Shown here piece after piece: positions 1 through 7,904 of a DNA stretch of 64,000 nucleotides. How positions within the stretch are numbered: position 1 is the stretch's first letter; each line of letters starts with the position of its first letter. Source of the DNA: Sandaracinaceae bacterium (GTDB taxonomy: Bacteria > Myxococcota_A > Polyangia > Polyangiales > JADJQN01); the NCBI GenBank assembly GCA_016712745.1, contig JADJQN010000015.1, positions 558,001 to 622,000 on the forward strand. The letters run 5' to 3'. The notes beneath the pieces were generated by a model. It had not been told where the DNA came from, did no database searches, and worked only from the letters and a program-made list of their open reading frames with translations. A program made the translations under genes and the position numbers.

Positions 1-2
1 TC

Positions 3-353
3 GTGGGCAATCTTCTGATGGCCGTCGTGTCGTCCGAGACCGCACTCGTGCGCATGCTCAACCCTGCCGCGTCACGCGAAGGACTCGTCTTCAACGTGAC
101 CGACCAGACAGCGGCCATCTATCACAAGCACAACTGTGCGCCGATGCAGTTATGGAACGCCATCTCACTCGCGCCTCACACGTACATCATGTCTATCTGC
201 GGAATCTGCGACCGGCTCGACATCTACCTCTGGATCCGACTCGTCGTGATGAACGTGATCTTCGTGACCGTGCTCATCTGGCAACGCATAGCCACTCGCC
301 GCACGAACGCAGAACTCGGCGCGGCCGGCCTCGGTCCCGTCGCTGCAGGCTGA
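3..353 (+). CDS. C-terminal part of an unknown membrane protein (cut by window edge)
   Basis: The frame is open from the left edge, so the GTG at 3 need not be the start; only the C-terminal ~116 residues are visible. Around residues 75-95 there is a hydrophobic stretch (LVVMNVIFVTVLIWQ), a likely membrane helix, preceded by a short Cys-rich patch (SICGICDRLD). I do not recognise the family. It ends at a TGA just before a block of hairpin repeats and faces the exporter gene on the other strand. Confidence 0.55.
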   Translation: MGNLLMAVVSSETALVRMLNPAASREGLVFNVTDQTAAIYHKHNCAPMQLWNAISLAPHTYIMSICGICDRLDIYLWIRLVVMNVIFVTVLIWQRIATRRTNAELGAAGLGPVAAG

Positions 354-373
354 ATCGAGAATCGAGAGTCCAC

Positions 374-550
374 GGCCCGGAAACGGGTATCCCTTCCCAG
401 TCGCGAAAGGCATGCGTGCGGCACTCGCCCAAGCCAATACTTTTCTTCACGCGCGAACCATGGTCGCCCCGTACAGAGTGCAGTCCACTTTGCTTGGTCT
501 CGCGCCGTACGCGGTCCCAGCTCCTGGGAAGGAATACCCGTTTCCGTGCC
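374..550 (+). repeat. Hairpin unit H1
   Basis: The outer stem pairs 378-400 with 524-546 (22 of 23 positions), extended by GGC at 374-376 with GCC at 548-550. Just inside lie conserved box 1 (401-428) and box 2 (499-523), which contain GCGTGCGGC and GCCGTACGC and can pair with one G-T. Directly inside them is a short stem, CCAAGC near 429-435 with GCTTGG near 492-497. The inner loop holds a further motif with GCGA...TCGC and CGTACAG that recurs in H2. The arrangement of variable paired stems around fixed boxes suggests a selected fold. Confidence 0.8.
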
Positions 551-631
551 TAGTTTCTTCATTGAGATAATGCGGATGCGAAAGGCGTCGGACGGCTCCT
601 CATGCCTTTGGTGAACCTACGAAGAAACTAG
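550..631. repeat. Central hairpin of repeat block A
   Basis: Perfect 11-bp inverted repeat, CTAGTTTCTTC at 550-560 and GAAGAAACTAG at 621-631, enclosing about 60 nt. An inner AAAGGC/GCCTTT pair lies at about 581-586 and 604-609. The same hairpin occurs, inverted, at 31951-32031. It sits between the two facing hairpin units and may be the joint that holds them as a pair. Confidence 0.7.
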
Positions 632-638
632 CGGCGGG

Positions 639-800
639 GCCGTGTAGTCTTTCCCCGCGAGCTGGGACCGCGTACGGCGCGAGCAACGAAAATAAGGATC
701 CCACGCTGTACGTTGCGAAGATGGTCGCTACTCGAAGTCTAGGAGTGGTCGTTGCGAGTGCCGCACGCATGCCTTTCGCGAGCGGGAAAGGCTACACGGC
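639..800 (-). repeat. Hairpin unit H2
   Basis: Second unit of block A, in opposite orientation to H1. The outer stem pairs 639-658 with 782-800; its sequence (GCCGTGTAG...) is unrelated to the H1 outer stem yet still self-complementary. Box 1 (754-781) and box 2 (659-683) are identical to those of H1. The inner stem beside the boxes is GCAACGA/TCGTTGC instead of CCAAGC/GCTTGG. Conserved boxes plus replaced but still pairing stems are the main evidence for a structured element. Confidence 0.75.
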
Positions 801-824
801 ACCGTCGCGTAGCTTTTCGTTTCA

Positions 825-873
825 GCCGCACGCATGCCTTTCGCGACTGGGAAGGGATACACGTTTCCGGGCC
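825..873 (-). repeat. Truncated hairpin unit (outer-stem strand plus part of box 1)
   Basis: About 49 bp matching only the 5' portion of an H unit (outer-stem strand and most of box 1), read on the minus strand. There is no partner strand, so it cannot form the full hairpin. It lies immediately downstream of the stop of the MMPL gene and looks like a remnant of another copy. Confidence 0.65.
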
Positions 874-886
874 ATAGCTTTTTCGG

Positions 887-3391
887 TCAGGCTTTGGAAG
901 CGTGCGCGGTCTTGGCGGCGTTGCGGCGGATGGTGAGGAGGAGAATCGCCGGGACGACGAGACCTGCCGCCGTTAGGCAGGTGAGCTCGCTGATGCCCAT
1001 CGCTTCACCGAATGAGTTGAGCGCGAGGTTTGCGCTCGTCCATAGCGAAAGGTAGCCGATGATCGTCGTGAGCGAGCAGAGCACAACGGCGCCGCCCGTT
1101 TCTTCGATAGCGCAGCGAATCGCATCCTCCGGTGCTCTGCCTGAGTCGCGTTCAAGTACAAAACGACGCATCACATTTACGGCATAGTCGACGCCGATGC
1201 CGAACGTGATTGGAAAGGCGACGAAGTTGAGGAAGTTGAGTTTCATGCCCAACGTCGCCATCAGTCCCGTCATCCAGATGACACCAAAGACCAACGACAC
1301 GAAGGTCAGCAGGCGGTCACGCGACTTGCGAAAGGTGAGCAGAATCACGAAGAGCGTCGCAAACAAGGACGCGATGACGGCCTTGGGGCCATCGACAAGA
1401 ATTACTTCAATGATGTCGGCGAAGACGGGCGCTCTACCCGCAAGGATCGGCAGTTCGGCGCCGGGGACGCGCACCGCGCGCAGCGATTGCGCCCACGCGA
1501 TCAAGTAGCGCCCATCCCACGTGGTAGAGCCCTCGCGTGACTCGACCGCGAGAATGGTGCCGCGCGTTCCGTCCTTCTCGGTGAATGGCCGCGCGACGGC
1601 CTCGGGCAAATCGCCTTCATCGAGCGTTTCGATGCGCTCTGGCGGCATGTTCGCATCGATGTTTCGCTGATCGGCCTCGCTGGCAAAACGCCGGGCGTTC
1701 TGCAAAAGCGAACGGATCTCGGACAGCAGGGCAATCTTCTCGGGCTGCTCGCTCGGAAGAAGATCATCAATCGAACTCACGCGCCCGAATGGTGCGTGTT
1801 CGCGATCGCGCAAGCGCTCAATCTCCGCGCGGAAGCGAGGCGCGTCAGCGCGGTGGCGCACAAGAACATAAATCGCGTCCCCGCTGGCACCGCGCCCGAC
1901 GATTTGTCCGACCCGTGCGTTGCCTTCGCTCGCTCGACTCGATGTCTGACGCACGGAACGCAGATTTCGAAAGTCGTACTCAAGCGGGTCGCGGGCGATG
2001 GCGAGCGCCGTCGCGCCTATGGATCCAAGTGAAAGGAGAATGGCGACGACGACAACCGCACGCGGTGCTCCGAAGACGGTTTTCGAAAAGAGCTTTCCGT
2101 AGAAGCTCCCGTGTTGCTTGCCCGCCTTGAACGTCATCGGTCGCAGTCGCTCAAGAAGCGCACACAGCGCAGGTAATAGGAGCAGCATCGCGAGCCACGA
2201 CAAGATCATGCCCATGCCGCCGATGATTCCGAAGTCGCGAAAGCCGCGGAAGTCGGTGATGACGAGCGAGCCGTATGAAAGTGCTGCGGCGGTCGACGCC
2301 GAAAGTGTTCCGGCGAAGGTATTGACATGAGTTTTGCGCAGCGAGCTCGCGACGTCGTTACCGCGCCGCCGTTCTTCGAAGTAGCGCGCCATCCAGATAA
2401 TGGGCTGATTTATGCCGTTTCCGACGACGATGCTGCCAAGAAACGCTGTTGAGGTGTTGAGATACTCCACCGAAATTTTCGCGAACGCGAACGTTGCGAC
2501 GATGGGCGGAATCATCGTGAGTCCGAGGAGCCCAATCGCGCGAACGCGGAAGAAGAAGAGGTAGATGCTTAAAAGCACGAGCACGATTGTAAGCGAGGTT
2601 GCAATCACCAACTCGCGTTGGATGGCATCGTGCTCCTCCCGGCCCACAAGCAAGTCGCCGGCATACTCAACCTTCAAGTCGGCTGCGAACGAAGACGGAC
2701 GGAGCGCGTCGACTTCTTGCTGCACCGTACTGATCAATCGGCCGGCGCCCGCGGCGTCGCCTCCCGAGATGTCGGTGCGAATGAAGATGGCGAGCAAGTT
2801 GCCGTCGGGATGAACGTAGAAGCCGCCGGGGAAACGTCGCATCTTGGAACGACCTTCGCGGGCGCGGGTCTCAATGCGCTCGATGACTTCACGCGGCTCG
2901 GGCGGAACCTCGTCGTCGAGGCTAACGAAAAGAGGATTGGCTTGCGCATGTTCGTAGTCGATGCGCTCTTGCAAGGCGTCGCGAATCTCCGTCAGGTCCT
3001 GCCGACTCGCGTAGAGGTATCGATGCTCGGTGACGAAGTCTTCAAACGCCGCGATGTTCCAGTCGACACTGCGCACTTTGGTTTGGTCGCCGCGCAATCG
3101 CTCAAGACGCGGCACGAGTGCGCGCGCGAAGCGCTGCATCGCATCCACATTGCGCGACTCGACCATCAACGTGAGCGTCGCAAGTCCACCCACTCGACCT
3201 TGCGCGCGATGCAGATCCACAACGCTCGGCTTGTTGCTAGGGAGCAGGGCGGTCCAGTCGCTGTTCAGCCCTAGTCCTTTCATCAGTGGAAAGGCCAAAG
3301 CGGCCACCACGGCGGCCACGACTACGTAGGTCGCCGGGCGGGAATGTTGAGACGCCGCCAATCGCTCCAGCAGGATCCTGAGAGTTTTCAT
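887..3391 (-). CDS. MMPL/RND-superfamily exporter
   Basis: 834-residue polytopic inner-membrane protein. The layout is the duplicated RND one: a first helix at about residues 20-40, a large periplasmic loop, a helix cluster at about 265-420, a helix near 440-465, a second periplasmic loop and a last helix cluster from about 665 to 825. The segment GVDYAVNVMRRF in the second half resembles the helix 10 region of MMPL/RND proteins. Such proteins use the proton gradient to move lipids or other hydrophobic substrates; the substrate here cannot be told. It stands alone, with no membrane-fusion or outer-membrane partner nearby. The ATG at 3391 has only a weak purine-rich site (CGGGAC) upstream. Confidence 0.85.
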   Translation of the reverse strand: MKTLRILLERLAASQHSRPATYVVVAAVVAALAFPLMKGLGLNSDWTALLPSNKPSVVDLHRAQGRVGGLATLTLMVESRNVDAMQRFARALVPRLERLRGDQTKVRSVDWNIAAFEDFVTEHRYLYASRQDLTEIRDALQERIDYEHAQANPLFVSLDDEVPPEPREVIERIETRAREGRSKMRRFPGGFYVHPDGNLLAIFIRTDISGGDAAGAGRLISTVQQEVDALRPSSFAADLKVEYAGDLLVGREEHDAIQRELVIATSLTIVLVLLSIYLFFFRVRAIGLLGLTMIPPIVATFAFAKISVEYLNTSTAFLGSIVVGNGINQPIIWMARYFEERRRGNDVASSLRKTHVNTFAGTLSASTAAALSYGSLVITDFRGFRDFGIIGGMGMILSWLAMLLLLPALCALLERLRPMTFKAGKQHGSFYGKLFSKTVFGAPRAVVVVAILLSLGSIGATALAIARDPLEYDFRNLRSVRQTSSRASEGNARVGQIVGRGASGDAIYVLVRHRADAPRFRAEIERLRDREHAPFGRVSSIDDLLPSEQPEKIALLSEIRSLLQNARRFASEADQRNIDANMPPERIETLDEGDLPEAVARPFTEKDGTRGTILAVESREGSTTWDGRYLIAWAQSLRAVRVPGAELPILAGRAPVFADIIEVILVDGPKAVIASLFATLFVILLTFRKSRDRLLTFVSLVFGVIWMTGLMATLGMKLNFLNFVAFPITFGIGVDYAVNVMRRFVLERDSGRAPEDAIRCAIEETGGAVVLCSLTTIIGYLSLWTSANLALNSFGEAMGISELTCLTAAGLVVPAILLLTIRRNAAKTAHASKA

Positions 3392-3553
3392 GCTGTCCCG
3401 CTGCGTAGCACGGCGTGTGCTCGGTGCTCAAACGCGGGCTTTGCGCTGGCCCCTTACTTGCACAAGCCAGGGCTCTAAGGCAGCAAAGTTGGTGAAATCG
3501 CAGCGAAAGGCTAGTTTCGACTGGCCTTGTGTGAATGAGAGTCACGCATTGGT

Positions 3554-3568
3554 GTGAATCCCATTCAC
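3554..3568. promoter_or_regulatory. Possible operator palindrome between divergent genes
   Basis: GTGAAT-CCC-ATTCAC is a perfect 6-bp inverted repeat, with a further GTGAATG half-site about 25 bp to the left. It lies in the 226-bp space between the divergently transcribed exporter (3391) and cytidylyltransferase (3618). No other structure was seen in this gap. A role as a regulator binding site is inference only. Confidence 0.3.
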
Positions 3569-3617
3569 GGTGTGGCCTAAAGGCAACACATGTAGGTGGC
3601 TTCAGGAGACCTTGATT

Positions 3618-4370
3618 ATGAAGGCGATTATCTTGGCGGCAGGTCGGGGAGAGCGACTCGTAAGCGGCTTGGCGTATCCGAAGCCTTTGAAGCGCGTCGG
3701 CGGCGTTCCGCTGATTGTTCGCATCCTTCGCAACCTCGAGCGTGCCGGTGTCGACGAAGTCGGCATCATCGTCGGCTACCTCGGCGACGTGCTTACCGCC
3801 GCGCTTCGACGCTATCCCTTCAAAATGAAACTCACCTTTATCGAAAACGATGAGTGGCATAAGCCCAATGGCACCTCGCTGCTGAAGGCTCGCGACTTCG
3901 TGACTGAAGCGACGTTTGTGTTGATGAGCGATCACCTTTGGTCGCCCGAGCTGCTCACAGCCGTAGCCCGTTATCCGCTTGATGAAGACGAAGCCGTTCT
4001 TGGCATCGACTTCGACGTTCCGCGCTGCTTCGATTTGCCTGATGCGACCAAAGTGTTCATCGATGGTGATCGCGTTGTGAACATTGGCAAGCAGCTTGAG
4101 ACCTTCCACGCCCTCGACACGGGCGTCTTCCGCATCACGCCGGCGCTCATGGACGAGCTTGCCCGTGTGAACGGTCCAGACGGTTGCAGTCTTTCGCAGG
4201 GTGTTGCGGCGCTGGCGGCGCGCGGTCAGATGCGCGTCGTGGATGTTGGCGACGCGATGTGGATCGACGTCGACACGCCGGCGACGCATGCGTTTGCGGA
4301 GCGGCAGTTGTCGATGTACGGCGACGCATTGCGGGAGCTTCCCGATGCAGCCGTCGCAGCCACCGGCTGA
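3618..4370 (+). CDS. Inositol-1-phosphate cytidylyltransferase-like nucleotidyltransferase
   Basis: 250 residues, a single GT-A-fold NTP-transferase domain. It begins with the nucleotide-binding signature MKAIILAAGRGERL, then KPL, a substrate region NGTSLLKA, the metal-site motif MSDHLWS, and the C-terminal VNIGKQLETF and ALDTGVF. These match best the CTP:inositol-1-phosphate cytidylyltransferase part of the di-myo-inositol-phosphate or phospho-inositol lipid pathway; a generic sugar-1-phosphate or phosphocholine nucleotidyltransferase is the alternative. The start at 3618 has a good site (AGGAG) upstream; the longer frame from 3570 adds residues unlike the family. No phosphatidyltransferase partner is next to it. 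Confidence 0.8.
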   Translation: MKAIILAAGRGERLVSGLAYPKPLKRVGGVPLIVRILRNLERAGVDEVGIIVGYLGDVLTAALRRYPFKMKLTFIENDEWHKPNGTSLLKARDFVTEATFVLMSDHLWSPELLTAVARYPLDEDEAVLGIDFDVPRCFDLPDATKVFIDGDRVVNIGKQLETFHALDTGVFRITPALMDELARVNGPDGCSLSQGVAALAARGQMRVVDVGDAMWIDVDTPATHAFAERQLSMYGDALRELPDAAVAATG

Positions 4371-4570
4371 CGAGCGTTTGTCTTTTGCCCTGATCCTGTC
4401 TTTCGTCCTCGCTCCAGTCGGTCATGTGCTTTCCAGCACACTCCCTCCTGTCGCTGCGGGCGCGTCCAGGCTCAGGGCAAAATCCTGCACGCCGTTATTG
4501 CAGGCGCGAACTGCGCTTAGTGCTCGCGGCTGGGCTCCATCTGAAATTGCGCATCAGGTCGGCCAAAAAG

Positions 4571-5308
4571 CTAGGCGCCCACCGCACCTTCGATGAGCGC
4601 AGCTAGCTCGGTGGCGCGATTCGCTGGGGCATTGATACGAAACGCGCGCTCTGCTTTGCCGAAGACAAGAAAGGTGTGAACGTCGTGAATCGAACCGCGC
4701 CACAGGACATCGCACTCCGAAACGACGACTGGGGAGACGCTCTCGTGGCCGAGCTCCGTGCGGCGGGCGACGCCCCAAAAGTACGCTGTCCACACCACTC
4801 CTCGGCTGCTTGCGTGAATGACATTCAGTCGCGGCCAGGTCCAGACGAGCACGCCGAGTGCTGCTGTGATTGTGGCACCGACAAGCGCCACGGACGCTGC
4901 CGCCTCATCAATCGCGATTGCACCCAGGATTGCAAACGGGATTGCGGCGAGGCCCCAGCACGCCCGCGCGCGGGAGTGAGTGCGTACCGCTATCAGCACG
5001 CCATCAGGTTGCCGCTCGATCTCAATCTTCACGCGAGCCCCGGCGCGTAGAGCGATCCGTGTCCTGGCGCGCACTCCTCGAGTGCCCGTTCGCTCGAACG
5101 AACCAGCGCGAATTCCAAGCACAAGAAGCACCAGGAGCAGCAGGGCGCCGTTTGTCAGTTCACCGATCCAGCCTGCCCGGCTTGTGCGCCCACCCAGCCC
5201 AGCCCAAACGGTGCTCACGAGGGCAAATAACGCCAACCCGGCCGCCAGACAGCGGGCAAACGTATCAAGCGGCTCGTTTCGCAGGCGCGCGCGCCACGTG
5301 TCGTCCAT
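4571..5308 (-). CDS. Hypothetical membrane protein
   Basis: 245 residues. Hydrophobic segments at about 20-40, 50-65, 115-135 and 140-158 suggest four membrane helices. The C-terminal ~80 residues look soluble, with a beta-rich pattern ending HTFLVFGKAERAF; a PH-like bacterial domain is possible but not established. The start lies 3 bp after the stop of the TatT-like gene, so the two are probably co-transcribed. The roughly 200 bp between this gene and the cytidylyltransferase end (4371-4570) hold nothing I can support. Confidence 0.6.
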   Translation of the reverse strand: MDDTWRARLRNEPLDTFARCLAAGLALFALVSTVWAGLGGRTSRAGWIGELTNGALLLLVLLVLGIRAGSFERTGTRGVRARTRIALRAGARVKIEIERQPDGVLIAVRTHSRARACWGLAAIPFAILGAIAIDEAAASVALVGATITAALGVLVWTWPRLNVIHASSRGVVWTAYFWGVARRTELGHESVSPVVVSECDVLWRGSIHDVHTFLVFGKAERAFRINAPANRATELAALIEGAVGA

Positions 5309-5311
5309 TGC

Positions 5312-6224
5312 TTAGCGGAAAAGCGTGCGGGCGTTCTCTACGAGCTTGCGGGCGCGGCGTTGTTCGGCGGCGTTTTCGGGGCCGAGCTCGGGGTCGGTGT
5401 GACCTTGTGAGAAGAGGACCGCGTGAAGCTGCTGATCAAACACTTCGCGGGCGCGTGCTTTGATTGCGTAGTCTTCAGCGATGAGCACGCGTGAGGCGAG
5501 GTAGTTTGGCGCAACGCGAAGGGCTGCTTCGAAGTTGGCGCGCGCGCGGACGATGTCGCCGCCTGCTGCCGGTGCCCAGCGGGCATAGATGTCGCCGAAG
5601 AAGCGGTACGGGCCGCCGTAGAAATAGTTCGCATTGAGGTCGAGTACGCGCGCCATCATTGCGCGAGCCTCGGGGCCGTAGGTGCGGAGCGTGCCGCCGC
5701 CTTGCACTGTCGCCCAACGGTTGAGGTTCATTGCGCGCCAGAAGAGGCAGGGCACATCACGCGTATCCAAAAGCGTGAGTTGATCTTCGATGGTCGAGCC
5801 TTCGCGCATGCGCGATGCGAAGGTCGGGCTCGATTGAAGCAGGCCCTGCTCGGCCGCGAGTGCGCCATCGTGATAGGCGGCAAGCATCTCGGTGCGCTTG
5901 CCATCTTCAAACGAGAGGTGCGCGTCGGCGAGGAAGTAATAGGCGCGCGACAGCATCGCCCAATCTTGTTCGCGGGTCGGATCGAGGACGAGCGCGTTCT
6001 TCCACGCTTGGATCGCCGCACGAAGGCGCGGCAGATCACCACGCTGAGCCCACGCTGCGTCGGCTTGAGCCATGAACCCAGCGCGCTGCTCGCGGGCGTG
6101 CGGCCCAAGGCCCGCAGGTGCGGCAACGACGGGAGCGTGCTCTCCCCATGCTGCTTCGCGAACGACTCCGCCGCATCCCAAAGCTAACAAACGCAACGAT
6201 TGCGACCGCAAAAACGCGCTTCAT
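5312..6224 (-). CDS. TatT-family TRAP-associated TPR lipoprotein (frameshift in signal peptide)
   Basis: The mature part shows TatT-family signatures: FWRAMNLNRWAT, YFYGGPYRFFGDIYAR, GGDIVRARANFEAALRVAP and RVLIAEDYA. TatT proteins are helical periplasmic lipoproteins thought to work with TRAP transporters, but no TRAP genes are near. The frame as it stands starts at a TTG (6211) with a very short signal. Thirteen bases further up, a strong site (GGAGGGG) precedes ATG at 6224, which encodes MKRVFAVAIVAFVS in another frame. Removing one T of the TTTGGG run near 6180 would join the two as ...AFVSLGCGG, a standard lipoprotein signal. So one base is probably extra here, by mutation or sequencing error. 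Confidence 0.75.
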
Positions 6225-6428
6225 CGAGACCCCTCCGGCGAGCTATCGCGCTCGGCCAAGGCATCGGGATAACAGACGCACGATCCCGGTGTCAACGTGC
6301 TTCCGCCGTAAAAACAGGGCGATTCTGCGTTTTCACGCATCATCGCCAAGGATGCGTCCATACCCTCGGCAGAAAAATCGGTGCCGGTTTTTTGGAGTTG
6401 GATGTGGGTCTGTTCAATCTATGTGTGC

Positions 6429-7850
6429 ATGCAACGCACCCTCCGATCGCTGAAAATCGCTCTGATCGCCTCGGGTTTCGCTTTTGCCTCTATGTCCGCC
6501 TCGTCCGCATCTGCGGACGACAGGTGGACCGACCCCTACCCAGGGATCCGGCACCTGCACCGAACGCTGCCCCACACCAATGTCCACATGATGCTCGTGG
6601 ACCTGACGGCGCCGGAGATCTCCATCGTTGCGACGCGACCTGAGGATCGCGGCATGCCCGTTCACGACTTCGCGCGCCGCTACGACGCGCAAATCGCCAT
6701 CAACGCAAACTACTTCGATGGCGGCTACAAGAGCTGCGGCATGGCAGCTGGCGACGGTCGCGTTTGGAATACGGCCTACGTTGAGGGTTGCGACATGAGC
6801 ATCGGCTTCGGTCGTCTGAACGAAGCGATGATGTTCGATTCGAGTTCCTTTTTGCGCGGACCGATGGCGACCGAGTGGATGAGCGAAGTCGTCAGCGGCA
6901 AACCGTGGCTTGTGCGTGAGGGCGTAGAGCAGGGCGGCTGGCTTACACCCGGGCATATCGAGGGTCACCACCCGCGCACGGCGCTTGGGCTTACGCGTGA
7001 TCGACACACGCTGATCATTCTCGTGGTGGATGGGCGCCACAACGGCGTGCGCGGCTGGGACGGAAACCAGCTCGCCGAGATCATGACTGAGTTCGGCGCA
7101 TGGGATGCTTTCAACCTCGATGGCGGTGGATCATCGGAGCTCTTCGTCGCGCGTGAAGGCGGTACCGTCAATCGTCCCTCGGATGGACGCGGTCGGGGTG
7201 TTGGCAATCATCTCGGGATTCGCGTGCGTCGATCACCGGGTTGGTATAACGCGACGCTCGCAAGCGTTTCGCCAACCGCGAATGTGGACGCAGGCGGCAA
7301 CGCGCAGATGCTCGTGACGTATCGCAACACCGGCCGCGCGCCGTGGGCGATTCACGACGTAGTGTTCGGCACGAGCGATGGACGCCCGAGTGCTCTGTGG
7401 GACGCGTCGCACTGGTTGTCGACAACGACTGCGGCGACGAACGAAGAGTTTGTTGCGCCCGGAGCGTTCTACACGTTCGCGGTCGACGCGGCTGCACCCG
7501 CAATAGGCGGCGAGTTCGTCGCGCAGTTGGTTCCGCGGGCATCGAATGGCATGCCGTTCACTGCAGAGCCCGCAACGTTGGCCATGCACGTGGATGACGT
7601 TGAGCCGGTCGTCGAGGCGGCGCCCGCACTTGTCGCAGCAGCGGACGATATGCCAGCAGAGTTTCTGGACGAGCCGCTTCCCGCGGAGCTCATTGCGATT
7701 CACCCGGCCACCAATGAAGCGGGCGCATGGGGGGGGCAAGGCACTTCGTGGATGACGGCTCTGGTTGCAGCGTCACTCGTCGGCGTGTTTTGGCGCTTGC
7801 GTCAGCGCTCGATGCGCCGTGCACCGCGCAACATTCGTCGCTCCGCGTAA
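6429..7850 (+). CDS. Secreted phosphodiester glycosidase-family (NAGPA/DUF2233) protein
   Basis: 473 residues from the ATG at 6429, chosen because it opens a signal peptide (RTLRSLKIALIASGFAFASM) that is cleaved before ADDRW; the longer frame from 6381 does not fit. Residues ~30-275 are the phosphodiester glycosidase domain, with AINANYFDGGYK, ALGLTRDR, ILVVDGR and the catalytic-type FNLDGGGSSE. Then comes an Ig-like region (MLVTYRNTGRAPWA) resembling Nbr1/CARDB-type domains, and a C-terminal hydrophobic helix followed by Arg-rich residues, which would anchor it. Members hydrolyse GlcNAc-phosphodiesters or act on cell-wall polymers; the substrate is unknown. Confidence 0.8.
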   Translation: MQRTLRSLKIALIASGFAFASMSASSASADDRWTDPYPGIRHLHRTLPHTNVHMMLVDLTAPEISIVATRPEDRGMPVHDFARRYDAQIAINANYFDGGYKSCGMAAGDGRVWNTAYVEGCDMSIGFGRLNEAMMFDSSSFLRGPMATEWMSEVVSGKPWLVREGVEQGGWLTPGHIEGHHPRTALGLTRDRHTLIILVVDGRHNGVRGWDGNQLAEIMTEFGAWDAFNLDGGGSSELFVAREGGTVNRPSDGRGRGVGNHLGIRVRRSPGWYNATLASVSPTANVDAGGNAQMLVTYRNTGRAPWAIHDVVFGTSDGRPSALWDASHWLSTTTAATNEEFVAPGAFYTFAVDAAAPAIGGEFVAQLVPRASNGMPFTAEPATLAMHVDDVEPVVEAAPALVAAADDMPAEFLDEPLPAELIAIHPATNEAGAWGGQGTSWMTALVAASLVGVFWRLRQRSMRRAPRNIRRSA

Positions 7851-7904
7851 GCATCGCAGCAGAAGGCATTTGCACGCGGGTGAAGATCGATTCAGATTCG
7901 CGCG

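Larger units (their letters stand above)
374..873. repeat. Hairpin-repeat block A (inverted copy of block B at 31.8-32.2 kb)
   Basis: This stretch between two convergent genes carries no convincing gene. It consists of a hairpin unit on the plus strand (374-550), a small central hairpin (550-631), a second hairpin unit on the minus strand (639-800), and a truncated third unit (825-873). The left and right units share two perfect inverted boxes: 28 bp (401-428 with 754-781) and 25 bp (499-523 with 659-683). From about 401 to 781 the block matches the reverse complement of 31801-32180 with only about a dozen differences by eye. The short ORFs here follow the repeats and are not credible proteins. 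Confidence 0.85.

Noticed and set aside
374..800. Insertion sequence or retron behind repeat block A
   Set aside because: No transposase or reverse-transcriptase frame is present in or near either block.
3237..4289. 350-residue minus-strand frame opposite the cytidylyltransferase
   Set aside because: The plus strand carries clear nucleotidyltransferase motifs and this frame has no recognisable domain; it is a GC-codon shadow.
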